The translations under genes and the position numbers were made by a program. The notes below the pieces were generated by a model. The model was not told the origin of the DNA and did no database searches. It worked only from the letters and a program-made list of their open reading frames with translations. This document shows positions 1-5,668 of a stretch of 5,845 nt of DNA, piece after piece. Source of the stretch: Myxococcales bacterium (GTDB lineage: Bacteria; Myxococcota_A; UBA9160; JALSIO01); contig JALSIO010000072.1 of assembly GCA_026989995.1 (NCBI GenBank), positions 1 to 5,845 on the forward strand. The letters are read 5' to 3'. Numbering within the stretch: position 1 is the first letter of the stretch; every line of letters begins with the position of its first letter.

Positions 1-38
1 GGGGGCGGGCCCCGCCGCGCGCGACGGGGCCCGCCCCC
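1..38. repeat. Perfect 14-bp inverted repeat (hairpin) at the window edge
   Basis: The arms GGGGGCGGGCCCCG (1-14) and CGGGGCCCGCCCCC (25-38) are exact reverse complements around a 10-nt loop that is itself rich in CG steps. The stem is entirely G-C, so it would be extremely stable as RNA. It may extend to the left beyond the window. No run of T follows on either side, so a classical intrinsic terminator is not supported. It could be the terminator-like end of an upstream gene, an intergenic repeat, or a dyad for DNA binding. It lies about 80 bp upstream of the carbamoyltransferase start. Confidence 0.6.
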
Positions 39-53
39 GGCCGCGCGCCCGGC

Positions 54-69
54 CGGCATGCTCCCTGCG
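54..69 (+). promoter_or_regulatory. Candidate sigma-54 (-24/-12) promoter for the carbamoyltransferase
   Basis: The 16-mer CGGCATGCTCCCTGCG keeps the invariant GG (55-56) and GC (67-68) exactly ten bases apart. By eye it matches 8 of the 12 defined positions of the consensus TGGCACG-N4-TTGCW. Transcription would start near position 80, leaving about 40 nt of leader before the ATG at 120, which is a sensible geometry. A sigma-54 activator is encoded convergently next door. In DNA this GC-rich, partial matches arise by chance, so this is a candidate only. Confidence 0.3.
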
Positions 70-119
70 AGCTGGTCCGGCTCCTCCGGCTCGTCCCGCT
101 CCTGCGGCAGGGAGGCCCC

Positions 120-1937
120 ATGGCGATTCTCGGCATCAACGCCTACGCCCACGACGCCTCGGTGGCCGTGGTGGAGGGCGGGCGGGCGCTCGCCTCCTTC
201 GAGGAGGAGCGATTCGATCGGGTCCCCAAGAGCGCCAGCTTTCCCGCCGGCAGCCTCGCGGTGCTGCGCGAGCGCCTCGGTCTCGCGGCCGACGACGTCG
301 AGGCGATCGCCTTCCCGTGGCAGCGCCTGCGGCTGATCCGCACCGTCGCCGGGCTCGTCTTCGGCGGATTCCCGCCGCGGGCCGGGCTTCTTCTGCCGAG
401 CGCCAACCCGCACATGCACTTCGGCACCGCGATGCGCTTCCTGCGCCTCGAGGCCGCGCTCGCAGATGCGCTCGGAAGCGCGCTTCGGGCGCCCGTGCTC
501 GAGGTGGAGCACCACCTCGCCCACGCCGCCTCGGCCTACCTCCACTCCCCCTTCGACTCCGCGGCCATCCTCGTGATGGACGGCTTCGGCGACCGCTGCT
601 CCACCTCGCTGCACCACGGCCGGGGCCCGGAGATCCGCACGCTCGAGCGCAATCGCCTCTTCGATTCGCTCGGCATCCTCTACGCCGTGGTCACCCGCCA
701 CCTCGGCTTCCGCACCGTGCTCGACGAGGGGCGCACGATGGCGCTCGCGGCGCTCGGCAGCGACGCGCTCGTCCCGGCCTTCCGCGAGCTGGTGGAGCTT
801 CTGCCGCACGGGGGCTACCGGCTCGACCGCGCCTTTTTCGGCTTCCACCGGGCCGGGGAACGAAGGCCGGTCTCGCCGCGCTTCGAGCGGCGCTTCGGTC
901 CGCCGCGGCACCCGGGCGAGCCGCTGCTCCCCCGCCACCTCGACCTCGCCCGGGCGCTGCAGCGCACCCTCGAGGTGGTGGCGCTGCACGTGGCGCGGGA
1001 GCTGCGCCGGCGCACGGGCGAGCGCCGCCTCTGCCTCGGAGGGGGCGTGGCGCTGAACTGCGTGGCCAACACGGTGCTCGCCGAGGCCGCGGGCTTCGAC
1101 GAGGTCTTCGTCTGCCCGGCCCCGGGCGACAGCGGGCTCGCCCTCGGCGCCGCCCTGCTCGCGGAGGCGCGGCGGCGCGGAGGCAGGCGGCCGGAGCCGC
1201 CCGGGCCCTTCCTCGGCCCGGACTACAGCGAAGCCGAGCTCGGCGCGGCGCTCAGGGCGGCGGGCCTCCCCCATCGGCGAAGCGCCGACCCCGCGCGCGC
1301 CGCGGCGCGCGCCCTGGCCCGCGGGCAGGTCGTGGCCTTCTTCCACGGGCGCGCCGAGACCGGCCCCCGGGCCCTCGGCCACCGGAGCCTCCTCGCCGAT
1401 CCGCGGGACCCGGGGGTGGCGGACCGGCTGAACCTCGACATCAAGCGGCGCGAGCCGTGGCGACCCTTCGCGCCGGCAGTGCTCGCCGAGCACGCACCGG
1501 CGTGGTTCCTCTCGCCGGTGTCGTCACCGTTCATGTCCTTCGCGGTCCCCGTGCGGCCGGAATGCCGGAAGCAGATCCCGGCGGTGGTGGCGGCCGACGG
1601 CAGTGCGCGGCTGCAGACCGTCGATCGCTCGGCCGGCGGTCTGAGGCGCCTCCTCGAACACTTCCACCGGGAGACCGGGCTCCCCCTGGTGCTCAACACC
1701 TCGTTCAACGTGCGCGAGCCCACCGTCTGCACCCCAGAGGACGCCATCCGGACCTTCGCCCGCTCGGGGATCGATCTCCTCTGCCTCGGCCCCTACCTGG
1801 CCGCGCCGCCGGACTCCGACCCCGCGGTGCTCGGGGACCCGGGCGGGGCAGCGAGTCCGAGCCTCCGCAACTTCTTCCAGAGCCCCTCCCGGCTCAGCCC
1901 GAGCGCGCGCGCCGTCTCCGCGCGCCGGCCGCCGTGA
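120..1937 (+). CDS. Carbamoyltransferase, NodU/CmcH family
   Basis: A 605-residue protein of the family that transfers a carbamoyl group from carbamoyl phosphate, via an ATP-dependent carbamoyl-adenylate, to hydroxyls of small molecules (Nod factors, cephalosporins, aminoglycosides). The N-terminal Kae1/HSP70-like ATPase half starts with [20 protein letters not shown] and EEERFDR. It includes [10 protein letters not shown] (131-140), VMDGFGD (152-158), EGRTM (203-207) and [12 protein letters not shown] (307-318), and ends near [17 protein letters not shown]. The C-terminal carbamoyltransferase domain (about 365-560) carries [21 protein letters not shown] (from 408), [12 protein letters not shown] (444-455) and LNTSFN (525-530). 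The start is supported by AGGGAGG at 109-115, four bases before the ATG, and by the canonical N-terminus, although the frame stays open upstream. The family's usual Gly before Glu-Pro after LNTSFN is missing (NVREPTV). The last ~45 residues lie beyond the conserved domain and are antisense to the activator gene. The natural acceptor is unknown; no other pathway gene is visible. Confidence 0.95.
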   Translation: MAILGINAYAHDASVAVVEGGRALASFEEERFDRVPKSASFPAGSLAVLRERLGLAADDVEAIAFPWQRLRLIRTVAGLVFGGFPPRAGLLLPSANPHMHFGTAMRFLRLEAALADALGSALRAPVLEVEHHLAHAASAYLHSPFDSAAILVMDGFGDRCSTSLHHGRGPEIRTLERNRLFDSLGILYAVVTRHLGFRTVLDEGRTMALAALGSDALVPAFRELVELLPHGGYRLDRAFFGFHRAGERRPVSPRFERRFGPPRHPGEPLLPRHLDLARALQRTLEVVALHVARELRRRTGERRLCLGGGVALNCVANTVLAEAAGFDEVFVCPAPGDSGLALGAALLAEARRRGGRRPEPPGPFLGPDYSEAELGAALRAAGLPHRRSADPARAAARALARGQVVAFFHGRAETGPRALGHRSLLADPRDPGVADRLNLDIKRREPWRPFAPAVLAEHAPAWFLSPVSSPFMSFAVPVRPECRKQIPAVVAADGSARLQTVDRSAGGLRRLLEHFHRETGLPLVLNTSFNVREPTVCTPEDAIRTFARSGIDLLCLGPYLAAPPDSDPAVLGDPGGAASPSLRNFFQSPSRLSPSARAVSARRPP

Positions 1938-2824
1938 GCCCGGAGCGCGCGCCGGATGAGGACGGCCTCCACCCGCGCGAGCTCCTCGCGAAGCGGTCCT
2001 CGCGGTCCCGCTTCGGCGAGGCCGCCCTCCGCGCCGAGCACGGAATCGGGAAGGTGTTCGGGACCGAGGGGCTCCCCCGGATCGAGGAGGGCCAGGGCGC
2101 GCGCGAGGGCGTTGTCGAGCTCGCGCACGTTCCCCGGCCAGGTGTGCGCGAGCAGCGCGTCGAGGGCTTCCGGACGGATCGCCGGAGGCGGAAGCCCCTC
2201 CCGCACGGCGTGGCGGGCCAGCAGCTCGTCGACGAGCGCCGGGAGGTCCTCCCGACGCTCCCGCAGCGGGGGAAGTCGGATCGGGAACACGGCAAGCCGG
2301 TAGTAGAGGTCGCGCCGAAAGCGCCCCGCCTCGACCTCCGAGGCGAGGTCCCGGTGGGTCGCCGCGATCACCCGGACGTCGACGGCCCGGCCGGCGAGAC
2401 CGCCCAGCGGACGCACCCGCCCCTCCTCGAGGGCCCGAAGCAGCCGCGCCTGCAGCGGGGCGCGCATCTCGCCGACCTCGTCGAGAAGGAGCGTTCCGCC
2501 GTCGGCCGCGACGAAGAGCCCGGGATGCTCCCGGAGGGCGCCGGTGAACGCCCCCCTCCGGTGACCGAAGAGCTCGCTTTCGACCAGCGTCTCGGGCAGG
2601 GCGGCGCAGTTCAGCGGCACGAAGGGCCCCCGGTGGCGCACGCTCTCGCGGTGGATGAAGCGGGCCAGGACCTCCTTCCCGGTGCCCGTCTCGCCGAGAA
2701 GCAGCACGCGGACCCCGCTGCGCGCGGCGCACCGCGCGAGACCGAGGGCGGTGCGCATCGCGCCGCTGCGCGTGCGCAGATCCGGCGCTCCGGGCCGCGA
2801 TCGCGGGCTGGCGGGCTGGGCCAT
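1793..2824 (-). CDS. Sigma-54-dependent transcriptional activator without sensory domain (PspF-like layout)
   Basis: A 343-residue bacterial enhancer-binding protein that uses ATP hydrolysis to remodel sigma-54 RNA polymerase into open complexes. The AAA+ domain shows Walker A GETGTGK (44-50), the sigma-54 contact loop GAFTGA (91-96) after ESELFGH, Walker [12 protein letters not shown] (109-119), the arginine-finger region FRRDLYYRL (169-177) and sensor [10 protein letters not shown] (229-236). A Fis-type helix-turn-helix fills about 279-325, ending [16 protein letters not shown], followed by a short Gly/Ser tail. The AAA+ domain begins within about 20 residues of the start, so there is no receiver, GAF or PAS domain. 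Such proteins are usually controlled by a partner protein or by their own level. The ATG at 2824 is chosen because GGAGGGGAAGG (2830-2840) sits just upstream and no ATG/GTG/TTG occurs in frame for the previous ~25 codons. The 3' end overlaps the carbamoyltransferase by 145 bp. It lies 131 nt downstream of the nitroreductase on the same strand. Confidence 0.94.
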   Translation of the reverse strand: MAQPASPRSRPGAPDLRTRSGAMRTALGLARCAARSGVRVLLLGETGTGKEVLARFIHRESVRHRGPFVPLNCAALPETLVESELFGHRRGAFTGALREHPGLFVAADGGTLLLDEVGEMRAPLQARLLRALEEGRVRPLGGLAGRAVDVRVIAATHRDLASEVEAGRFRRDLYYRLAVFPIRLPPLRERREDLPALVDELLARHAVREGLPPPAIRPEALDALLAHTWPGNVRELDNALARALALLDPGEPLGPEHLPDSVLGAEGGLAEAGPRGPLREELARVEAVLIRRALRAHGGRRAETARALGLSREGLWKKLRRLGLAAPPGSPSTAGSESGGAAR

Positions 2825-2844
2825 GGGCGCCTTCCCCTCCGCGA

Positions 2845-2857
2845 CCCGTTGTACGGG
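2845..2857. repeat. Short dyad CCCGT-TGT-ACGGG upstream of the activator
   Basis: Five-base arms (2845-2849 and 2853-2857) flank a 3-nt centre, about 20 bp upstream of the activator start and next to its ribosome binding site. It could be an operator half-site pair or a small leader hairpin. It is short enough to be chance in GC-rich DNA. Confidence 0.3.
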
Positions 2858-2865
2858 CTCGGCCC

Positions 2866-2883
2866 CGTTCCGGGCAAGGAACG
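2866..2883. repeat. Dyad CGTTCC-N6-GGAACG upstream of the activator
   Basis: Perfect 6-bp arms (2866-2871 and 2878-2883) around a 6-nt centre, about 42 bp upstream of the activator ATG in the spacer after the nitroreductase. Together with the neighbouring dyad at 2845-2857 it is the only visible structure in the 131-nt gap. It may be a protein-binding site, for example for autoregulation, or a weak hairpin. No T-run follows, so it is not a clear terminator for the upstream genes. Confidence 0.35.
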
Positions 2884-2955
2884 CATCGACCGGGTCCGTT
2901 CGGAAGCGCGCGCCGGCCGGGTCCGCGCCCGATGCGGGACGGCGTCCCGGCCCGG

Positions 2956-3627
2956 CTACCAGCGCTCGAGGTGGAGCACGCGGTCGAGGGGACGCCGGCG
3001 AGCCGGCCGGAAGGTGGTGCCCCGCGTGAAGGCCACGGGGACGAGGGCCACCTGGGTCACCTCGCGAACCGGGATGCCGAGGAGCGTCGCCACCTCCTCC
3101 TCCCGGGCGAGGTGGAGCGTCGTCAGCACCGTCCCGAGCCCCCGAGCGCGTGCGGCGAGCATGAAGCTCCACACTGCGGGCAGGATGGACCCGTAGAGGC
3201 TCGCCCGGGCGATGCTGGCCCCGGGCGGGGGCACGTCGTCCACCCGGCCCTCGATGCAGGGGATCACCAGCACGGGCACCCGGTGGAGGTTCTCGGCCAG
3301 GTAGGCCGCCGAGTCGAGGACCCGCTCGAGCTGCCGGGCCTCCTCGGGATCGGCGCCGGCCTCCTCCCGGCGCTCGGCGCGCCGGCGCTCGCCGAGATAG
3401 CCGCGGAAGAGCTCGCGGTAGATGGACCCGATCCGCTCCTTCGCGCCGGGATCCGTGACCACGACGAAGTGCCAGCCCTGCGCGTTGGTCCCGGTGGGCG
3501 CCTGCAGGGCGATCTCGAGACACTCCCGGACGAGCTCGAGCGGCACCGGGCGATCGAAATCGAGGCGCTTGCGGACGGCGCGCGTGGTGCAGAGAAGCTC
3601 GTCGGGAGAGAGCGCCAGGGTGGCCAT
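2956..3627 (-). CDS. Nitroreductase family FMN-dependent oxidoreductase
   Basis: A 223-residue protein matching the usual length of single-domain nitroreductases, which bind FMN at a dimer interface and use NAD(P)H to reduce nitroaromatics, quinones or related electron acceptors. Visible family signatures are [16 protein letters not shown] (14-29), containing the phosphate-contacting Arg pair; the flavin loop [17 protein letters not shown] (41-57); [24 protein letters not shown] (143-166), the dimer/FMN helix; LTTLHL (168-173); and the C-terminal [11 protein letters not shown]. No signal peptide is seen, so it is cytoplasmic. It begins 17 nt after the USP stop, which implies co-transcription; its own Shine-Dalgarno is weak (CCAGG), consistent with translational coupling. 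The stop is TAG. The physiological substrate cannot be read from the sequence. Pairing of nitroreductase and USP genes is familiar from hypoxia and dormancy regulons, so a redox-stress role is a reasonable inference. Confidence 0.93.
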   Translation of the reverse strand: MATLALSPDELLCTTRAVRKRLDFDRPVPLELVRECLEIALQAPTGTNAQGWHFVVVTDPGAKERIGSIYRELFRGYLGERRRAERREEAGADPEEARQLERVLDSAAYLAENLHRVPVLVIPCIEGRVDDVPPPGASIARASLYGSILPAVWSFMLAARARGLGTVLTTLHLAREEEVATLLGIPVREVTQVALVPVAFTRGTTFRPARRRPLDRVLHLERW

Positions 3628-3644
3628 CGCGCCTGGTGGGGACC

Positions 3645-4091
3645 TCAGGCGGTGGCCGCAGGCGGCACGAGCAGCACCGGCACGGGGCTCAGGCGGACGG
3701 TCCGCTGCGCCGTCGAGCCCATCAGCACTTCCTCGAGGCGCGAGTGGCCCGCGGCCGCGAGCACGATCATCCCGACCCGCCGACGCCGCGCGTGATCGAC
3801 GATGGCCCGGTGGGGCTCGCCCGCCAGCACCCGGACGCGCACCTCCCTGCGCCGCCTGCTGCCGACGAGCTTCTCGAGCCGGGCCTGCGCCTCCTCACGG
3901 CTCTCGCGCTGAAGGCGGCCGACGATCCGCCGGTTCTCGGCGGAGAGGGGAATCGTGGGCTTGAGCCGTGGGATCACGTGGACCACCTCGACCGAGGCGC
4001 CGAGTCGCTCGGCGAGGATGAGGCCCCGCTTCAGGACCTCCTTCGAGATGGGGGAGAAGTCCACCGCCACCAGAAGACGCTCGAACGACAT
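3645..4091 (-). CDS. Universal stress protein, UspA family
   Basis: A single-domain, 148-residue USP, the standard size, expected to be a cytoplasmic dimer that may bind ATP. The first strand LLVAVDFSP (6-14) carries the conserved Asp11 that contacts adenine in ATP-binding members. The mid-part is a charged helix with [14 protein letters not shown]. The nucleotide loop reads [18 protein letters not shown] (112-129), then PVPVLLV as the last strand. Aligned to the ATP-binding signature G-x2-G-x9-G-[S/T], the second and third glycines (115, 125) and Ser126 are present but the first glycine is Ala112, so binding may be weakened or retained. The start is well defined: AGGAGG on the minus strand (4099-4104) lies seven bases before the ATG. 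It is the first gene of the minus-strand unit with nitroreductase and probably the sigma-54 activator, divergent from the VWA gene. Such genes usually respond to starvation, hypoxia or redox stress. Confidence 0.94.
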   Translation of the reverse strand: MSFERLLVAVDFSPISKEVLKRGLILAERLGASVEVVHVIPRLKPTIPLSAENRRIVGRLQRESREEAQARLEKLVGSRRRREVRVRVLAGEPHRAIVDHARRRRVGMIVLAAAGHSRLEEVLMGSTAQRTVRLSPVPVLLVPPAATA

Positions 4092-4185
4092 GCACCGCCC
4101 TCCTGCCCGTGGGACGCGCCGACTCTACCACGCCGCCCGCCGCCGGTCCGGAACCCGCGGAAGCCGTGCGGCGGGCCCGGTCTCA

Positions 4186-4201
4186 TGGCAGATTCCGAGC
4201 C
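4186..4201 (+). promoter_or_regulatory. Weak candidate sigma-54 promoter for the VWA gene
   Basis: TGGCAGATTCCGAGCC has a perfect TGGCA -24 element and the invariant GG (4187-4188) and GC (4199-4200) ten bases apart, but the -12 box (GAGCC) departs from TTGCA. By eye 7 of 12 defined positions match. A start near 4212 would give a leader of about 78 nt. It is only suggestive, and rests partly on a sigma-54 activator being encoded nearby. Confidence 0.2.
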
Positions 4202-4277
4202 TGCCTCCCGTGTCCGGCCGCGGGCCGTGGGTGCAGGTCGCCGGAGCCGCCGGCGCCGGGAGCGGGGGCAACGCCCG

Positions 4278-4283
4278 AAGGAG
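4278..4283 (+). promoter_or_regulatory. Ribosome binding site that selects a TTG start for the VWA gene
   Basis: AAGGAG lies six bases before the TTG at 4290, an ideal spacing, but 18 bases before the ATG at 4302. No other Shine-Dalgarno precedes the ATG. This favours TTG as the start, adding four residues (MHDR) to the signal peptide's N-region. Confidence 0.55.
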
Positions 4284-4289
4284 CCGACC

Positions 4290-4832
4290 TTGCACGATCG
4301 GATGCCGCCTCGAACCACGATCTCGCGAATCCTGATCGGTCTACTCGCGACCGCGGCCCTCGCGGCGGGGGGCGGGCCGGCCGCCGCTGCCGAGCGGGCC
4401 GTGCTCATCCTCGACGCCTCCGGAAGCATGTGGGGGCAGCTCGAGGGACGCGCCAAGATCGACATCGCCCGTGAGGTGGTCCGGGACCTCATGGACCGTT
4501 GGAGCCCCGAGGTCGAGCTCGGGCTGATGGCCTATGGCCACCGCCGAAAGGGCGACTGCGACGACATCGAACTCCTGATCCCCCCCGGCCCGGGGACCGG
4601 CCCCGCCGTCCTCGGTGCCGTCGACTCGCTGCAGCCCCGGGGCAAGACGCCGATCACCGAGGCACTCCGCCAGGCGGCGGCGGCCCTGCGCGCCGCTGAG
4701 GACCGCGCCACGGTGATCCTGGTGAGCGACGGCGAGGAGACCTGCGGGGGGGACCCCTGCGCCGCGGCTGCCGAGCTCGAGGCCACGGGCGTGGACCTCA
4801 CCGTGCACGTGGTGGGCTTCGACGTCTCCTAG
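4290..4832 (+). CDS. Secreted VWA-domain protein, N-terminal part ending at an in-frame amber codon
   Basis: The 180-residue N-terminal part of a VWA protein. Residues 1-34 form a Sec signal peptide: PPRTTISR basic region, ILIGLLATAALAA core, and likely cleavage after AAAA. The VWA domain begins at RAVLILDASGSMWGQ. Its MIDAS metal site is complete: Asp42-x-Ser44-x-Ser46 (DASGS), Thr120 in RGKTPITEAL, and Asp147 in VSDGEETCGGDPC. The domain breaks at VHVVGFDVS followed by TAG (4830-4832), before the last strand and helix of the fold. The sequence after the stop, in the same frame, is what the family would have next (EQLRCIAEKTGGRFFPA). I therefore read this as half of one gene that continues to 5504. 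As a stand-alone product it would lack part of its fold and leave an odd number of cysteines. The TTG start at 4290 is preferred by the Shine-Dalgarno; ATG 4302 is the alternative. The likely location is periplasmic or cell surface, and the ligand is unknown. Confidence 0.85.
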   Translation: MHDRMPPRTTISRILIGLLATAALAAGGGPAAAAERAVLILDASGSMWGQLEGRAKIDIAREVVRDLMDRWSPEVELGLMAYGHRRKGDCDDIELLIPPGPGTGPAVLGAVDSLQPRGKTPITEALRQAAAALRAAEDRATVILVSDGEETCGGDPCAAAAELEATGVDLTVHVVGFDVS

Positions 4833-4853
4833 CCGGAGCAGGAGCAGCTCCGG
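4830..4853 (+). other. In-frame TAG followed at once by a 7-bp stem-loop
   Basis: The amber codon at 4830-4832 interrupts the VWA frame. Starting at the next base, CCGGAGC (4833-4839) and GCTCCGG (4847-4853) form a perfect 7-bp stem around the loop AGGAGCA. The stem codes for ordinary family-like residues (PEQEQLR). Structured RNA just downstream of a stop is a feature of some recoding signals, but short GC palindromes are common in coding DNA of this composition. The loop's AGGAG is eight bases from a GTG at 4853 that is out of frame, so simple reinitiation in the VWA frame is not favoured. Confidence 0.5.
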
Positions 4854-5504
4854 TGCATCGCGGAGAAGACCGGAGGCCGGTTCTTCCCCGCCGCCGACGC
4901 GGCGGCCCTCGCCGAGGCCCTCCGCGCGGTGGCCGAGGAGGTCGAGGCGGTACCGCCGCCCGAGCCGGCGCCCGCTTCGAGCGGCCCGGCGAAGCTCAAG
5001 GTGCAGGCGGTGCTCGCATCGGGACGCCCGCCCCTCGAAAAGGCGCTGAGCTGGAAGGTCTTCGAGGCCGAGGCCGACTTCGAGGGAAACCGCAAGCAGG
5101 TGGCCTGGGAGATCGCGCCGTCCCAGATCTTCACGCTGCCTCCCGGGCGCTACTTGGTGACGGCCGAGTTCGGCTACGCGCGCGCGGAGCAGGAGATCGA
5201 GGTGGAGCCCGGGGCCCAGTTCGCCCGCACGCTCGACCTCGGTGCGGGGCAGGTGAAGCTCACCGCCCGGCGCGGTGCCGGCGGAGAGCCCCTCGCCGCC
5301 GACGTGGACTGGAAGGTCTACCGGGGGGAGGCGGACTTCGAGGGGAACCGCGAGCGTATCGCCTGGGAGCTGACGGCATCGCCCGTTCTCACCCTCGAGG
5401 CGGGCGACTACCTGGTCGTCGCCGGGTACGGGGGCCTCTCCGCCGAGAAGCGCTTCTCCCTCGCTCCGGGCGAGCAGAAGCCCATCGAGGTGGTCTTCGA
5501 GTAG
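4833..5504 (+). pseudogene. C-terminal part of the VWA protein: end of VWA fold plus two tandem beta-sandwich-like modules
   Basis: This continues the same reading frame after the amber codon for 223 codons to a TAG at 5502-5504. It first completes the VWA domain (PEQEQLRCIAEKTGGRFFPA, then an Ala-rich helix with LAEALRAVAEEVEA). A Pro-rich linker (PPPEPAPASSGP) follows. Two homologous modules of about 60 residues come next, each opening with W-K-V and carrying EADFEGNR and AWE, then a YLV strand. They are likely Ig-like or PEGA-like extracytoplasmic beta-sandwiches. If translated on its own, the first in-frame start is GTG at 4929, giving 191 residues without signal peptide or a good Shine-Dalgarno, so independent expression is unlikely. 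It is either the readthrough portion of one 404-codon gene or the remnant of a gene broken by a single nonsense change. Coding character and domain quality are undamaged, so any break is recent. Confidence 0.7.
5043..5477 (+). repeat. Two tandem protein-coding modules, 261-bp period
   Basis: The segments at about 5043-5219 and 5301-5477 encode modules with about 28 of 59 residues identical by eye. The nucleotide similarity is strongest over the WKV...EADFEGNR...AWE core (about 5052-5111 and 5313-5372). The tryptophans are 87 codons apart. This is an internal duplication of a beta-sandwich-like domain within the VWA protein; related VWA proteins often carry such C-terminal modules in series. 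Confidence 0.75.
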
Positions 5505-5591
5505 CCCGCCCGAACCCCGGCAGGCGTCCCGGCGCGCTGCGACCGGCGTCGGGCATCCGCCAGAGCTCCGGGGGCTCGCGGCCGCGGGCGG

Positions 5592-5657
5592 CGGACCCCG
5601 GACGGAGGCCGGGTGGCGGGGCCAGAACCCGGTTCGTGCGGTCGGGGGCCGGGTCCG
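5592..5657. repeat. Imperfect inverted repeats in the convergent spacer
   Basis: The spacer 5505-5668 separates the ends of the VWA gene and the DoxX gene. It contains CGGACCCCGG (5592-5601), which pairs with CCGGGTCCG (5649-5657) apart from one bulged C. A competing stem is formed by ACCCGG (5627-5632) and CCGGGT (5649-5654). A bidirectional terminator would be expected here, but there is no T-run on either strand, so these are only candidate terminator stems. No gene is visible in the spacer. Confidence 0.3.
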
Positions 5658-5668
5658 CCCGGCGCGGC

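Larger units (their letters stand above)
4092..4289. other. Divergent intergenic spacer between USP and the VWA gene
   Basis: This 198-bp region must hold the promoters for the minus-strand stress unit and for the VWA gene. The only structured signals I can point to are the USP Shine-Dalgarno at its left end, a sigma-54-like match at 4186-4201, and the VWA ribosome binding site at its right end. A TAGAGT on the minus strand (4122-4127) resembles a -10 box but has no convincing -35 partner. The VWA frame is open through part of the spacer (ATG at 4185), but that would place a charged stretch ahead of the signal peptide, so I do not use it. Confidence 0.6.

Noticed and set aside
1293..1312. A 20-bp perfect GC palindrome within the carbamoyltransferase gene
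   Set aside because: It encodes an Ala/Arg-rich stretch (ARAAARA) using GCG/CGC codons; at this base composition such runs are self-complementary by codon choice alone.
317..3196. A 959-residue open frame on the plus strand
   Set aside because: It is an Arg/Pro/Ala-rich shadow running through the carbamoyltransferase in another frame and antisense to the activator and nitroreductase; it has no recognisable domain and arises because stops are rare at high GC.
2825..3523. N-terminal extension of the activator frame upstream of the ATG at 2824
   Set aside because: The extension lies antisense-free but inside the nitroreductase gene in another frame, has low-complexity composition, and a good Shine-Dalgarno marks the ATG at 2824.
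4185..4289. Earlier in-frame ATG (4185) for the VWA protein
   Set aside because: It would add an Arg-rich 35-residue stretch before the signal peptide and has no good ribosome binding site; the AAGGAG at 4278-4283 fits the TTG at 4290.
4279..4294. AGGAGCCGACCTTGCA, a GG-N10-GC match with a perfect TTGCA -12 box
   Set aside because: It would start transcription near 4305, downstream of the chosen start codon, and its GG is part of the Shine-Dalgarno. The -24 element is poor.
4830..4832. Genome-wide reassignment of TAG as a sense codon
   Set aside because: The activator, nitroreductase and the VWA gene's own end all use TAG exactly where the family proteins should stop.
4929..5504. An independent 191-residue gene starting at GTG 4929
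   Set aside because: It begins inside the last helix of the VWA fold, has no Shine-Dalgarno, and shares frame and homology with the upstream part, so it is the tail of the same gene.
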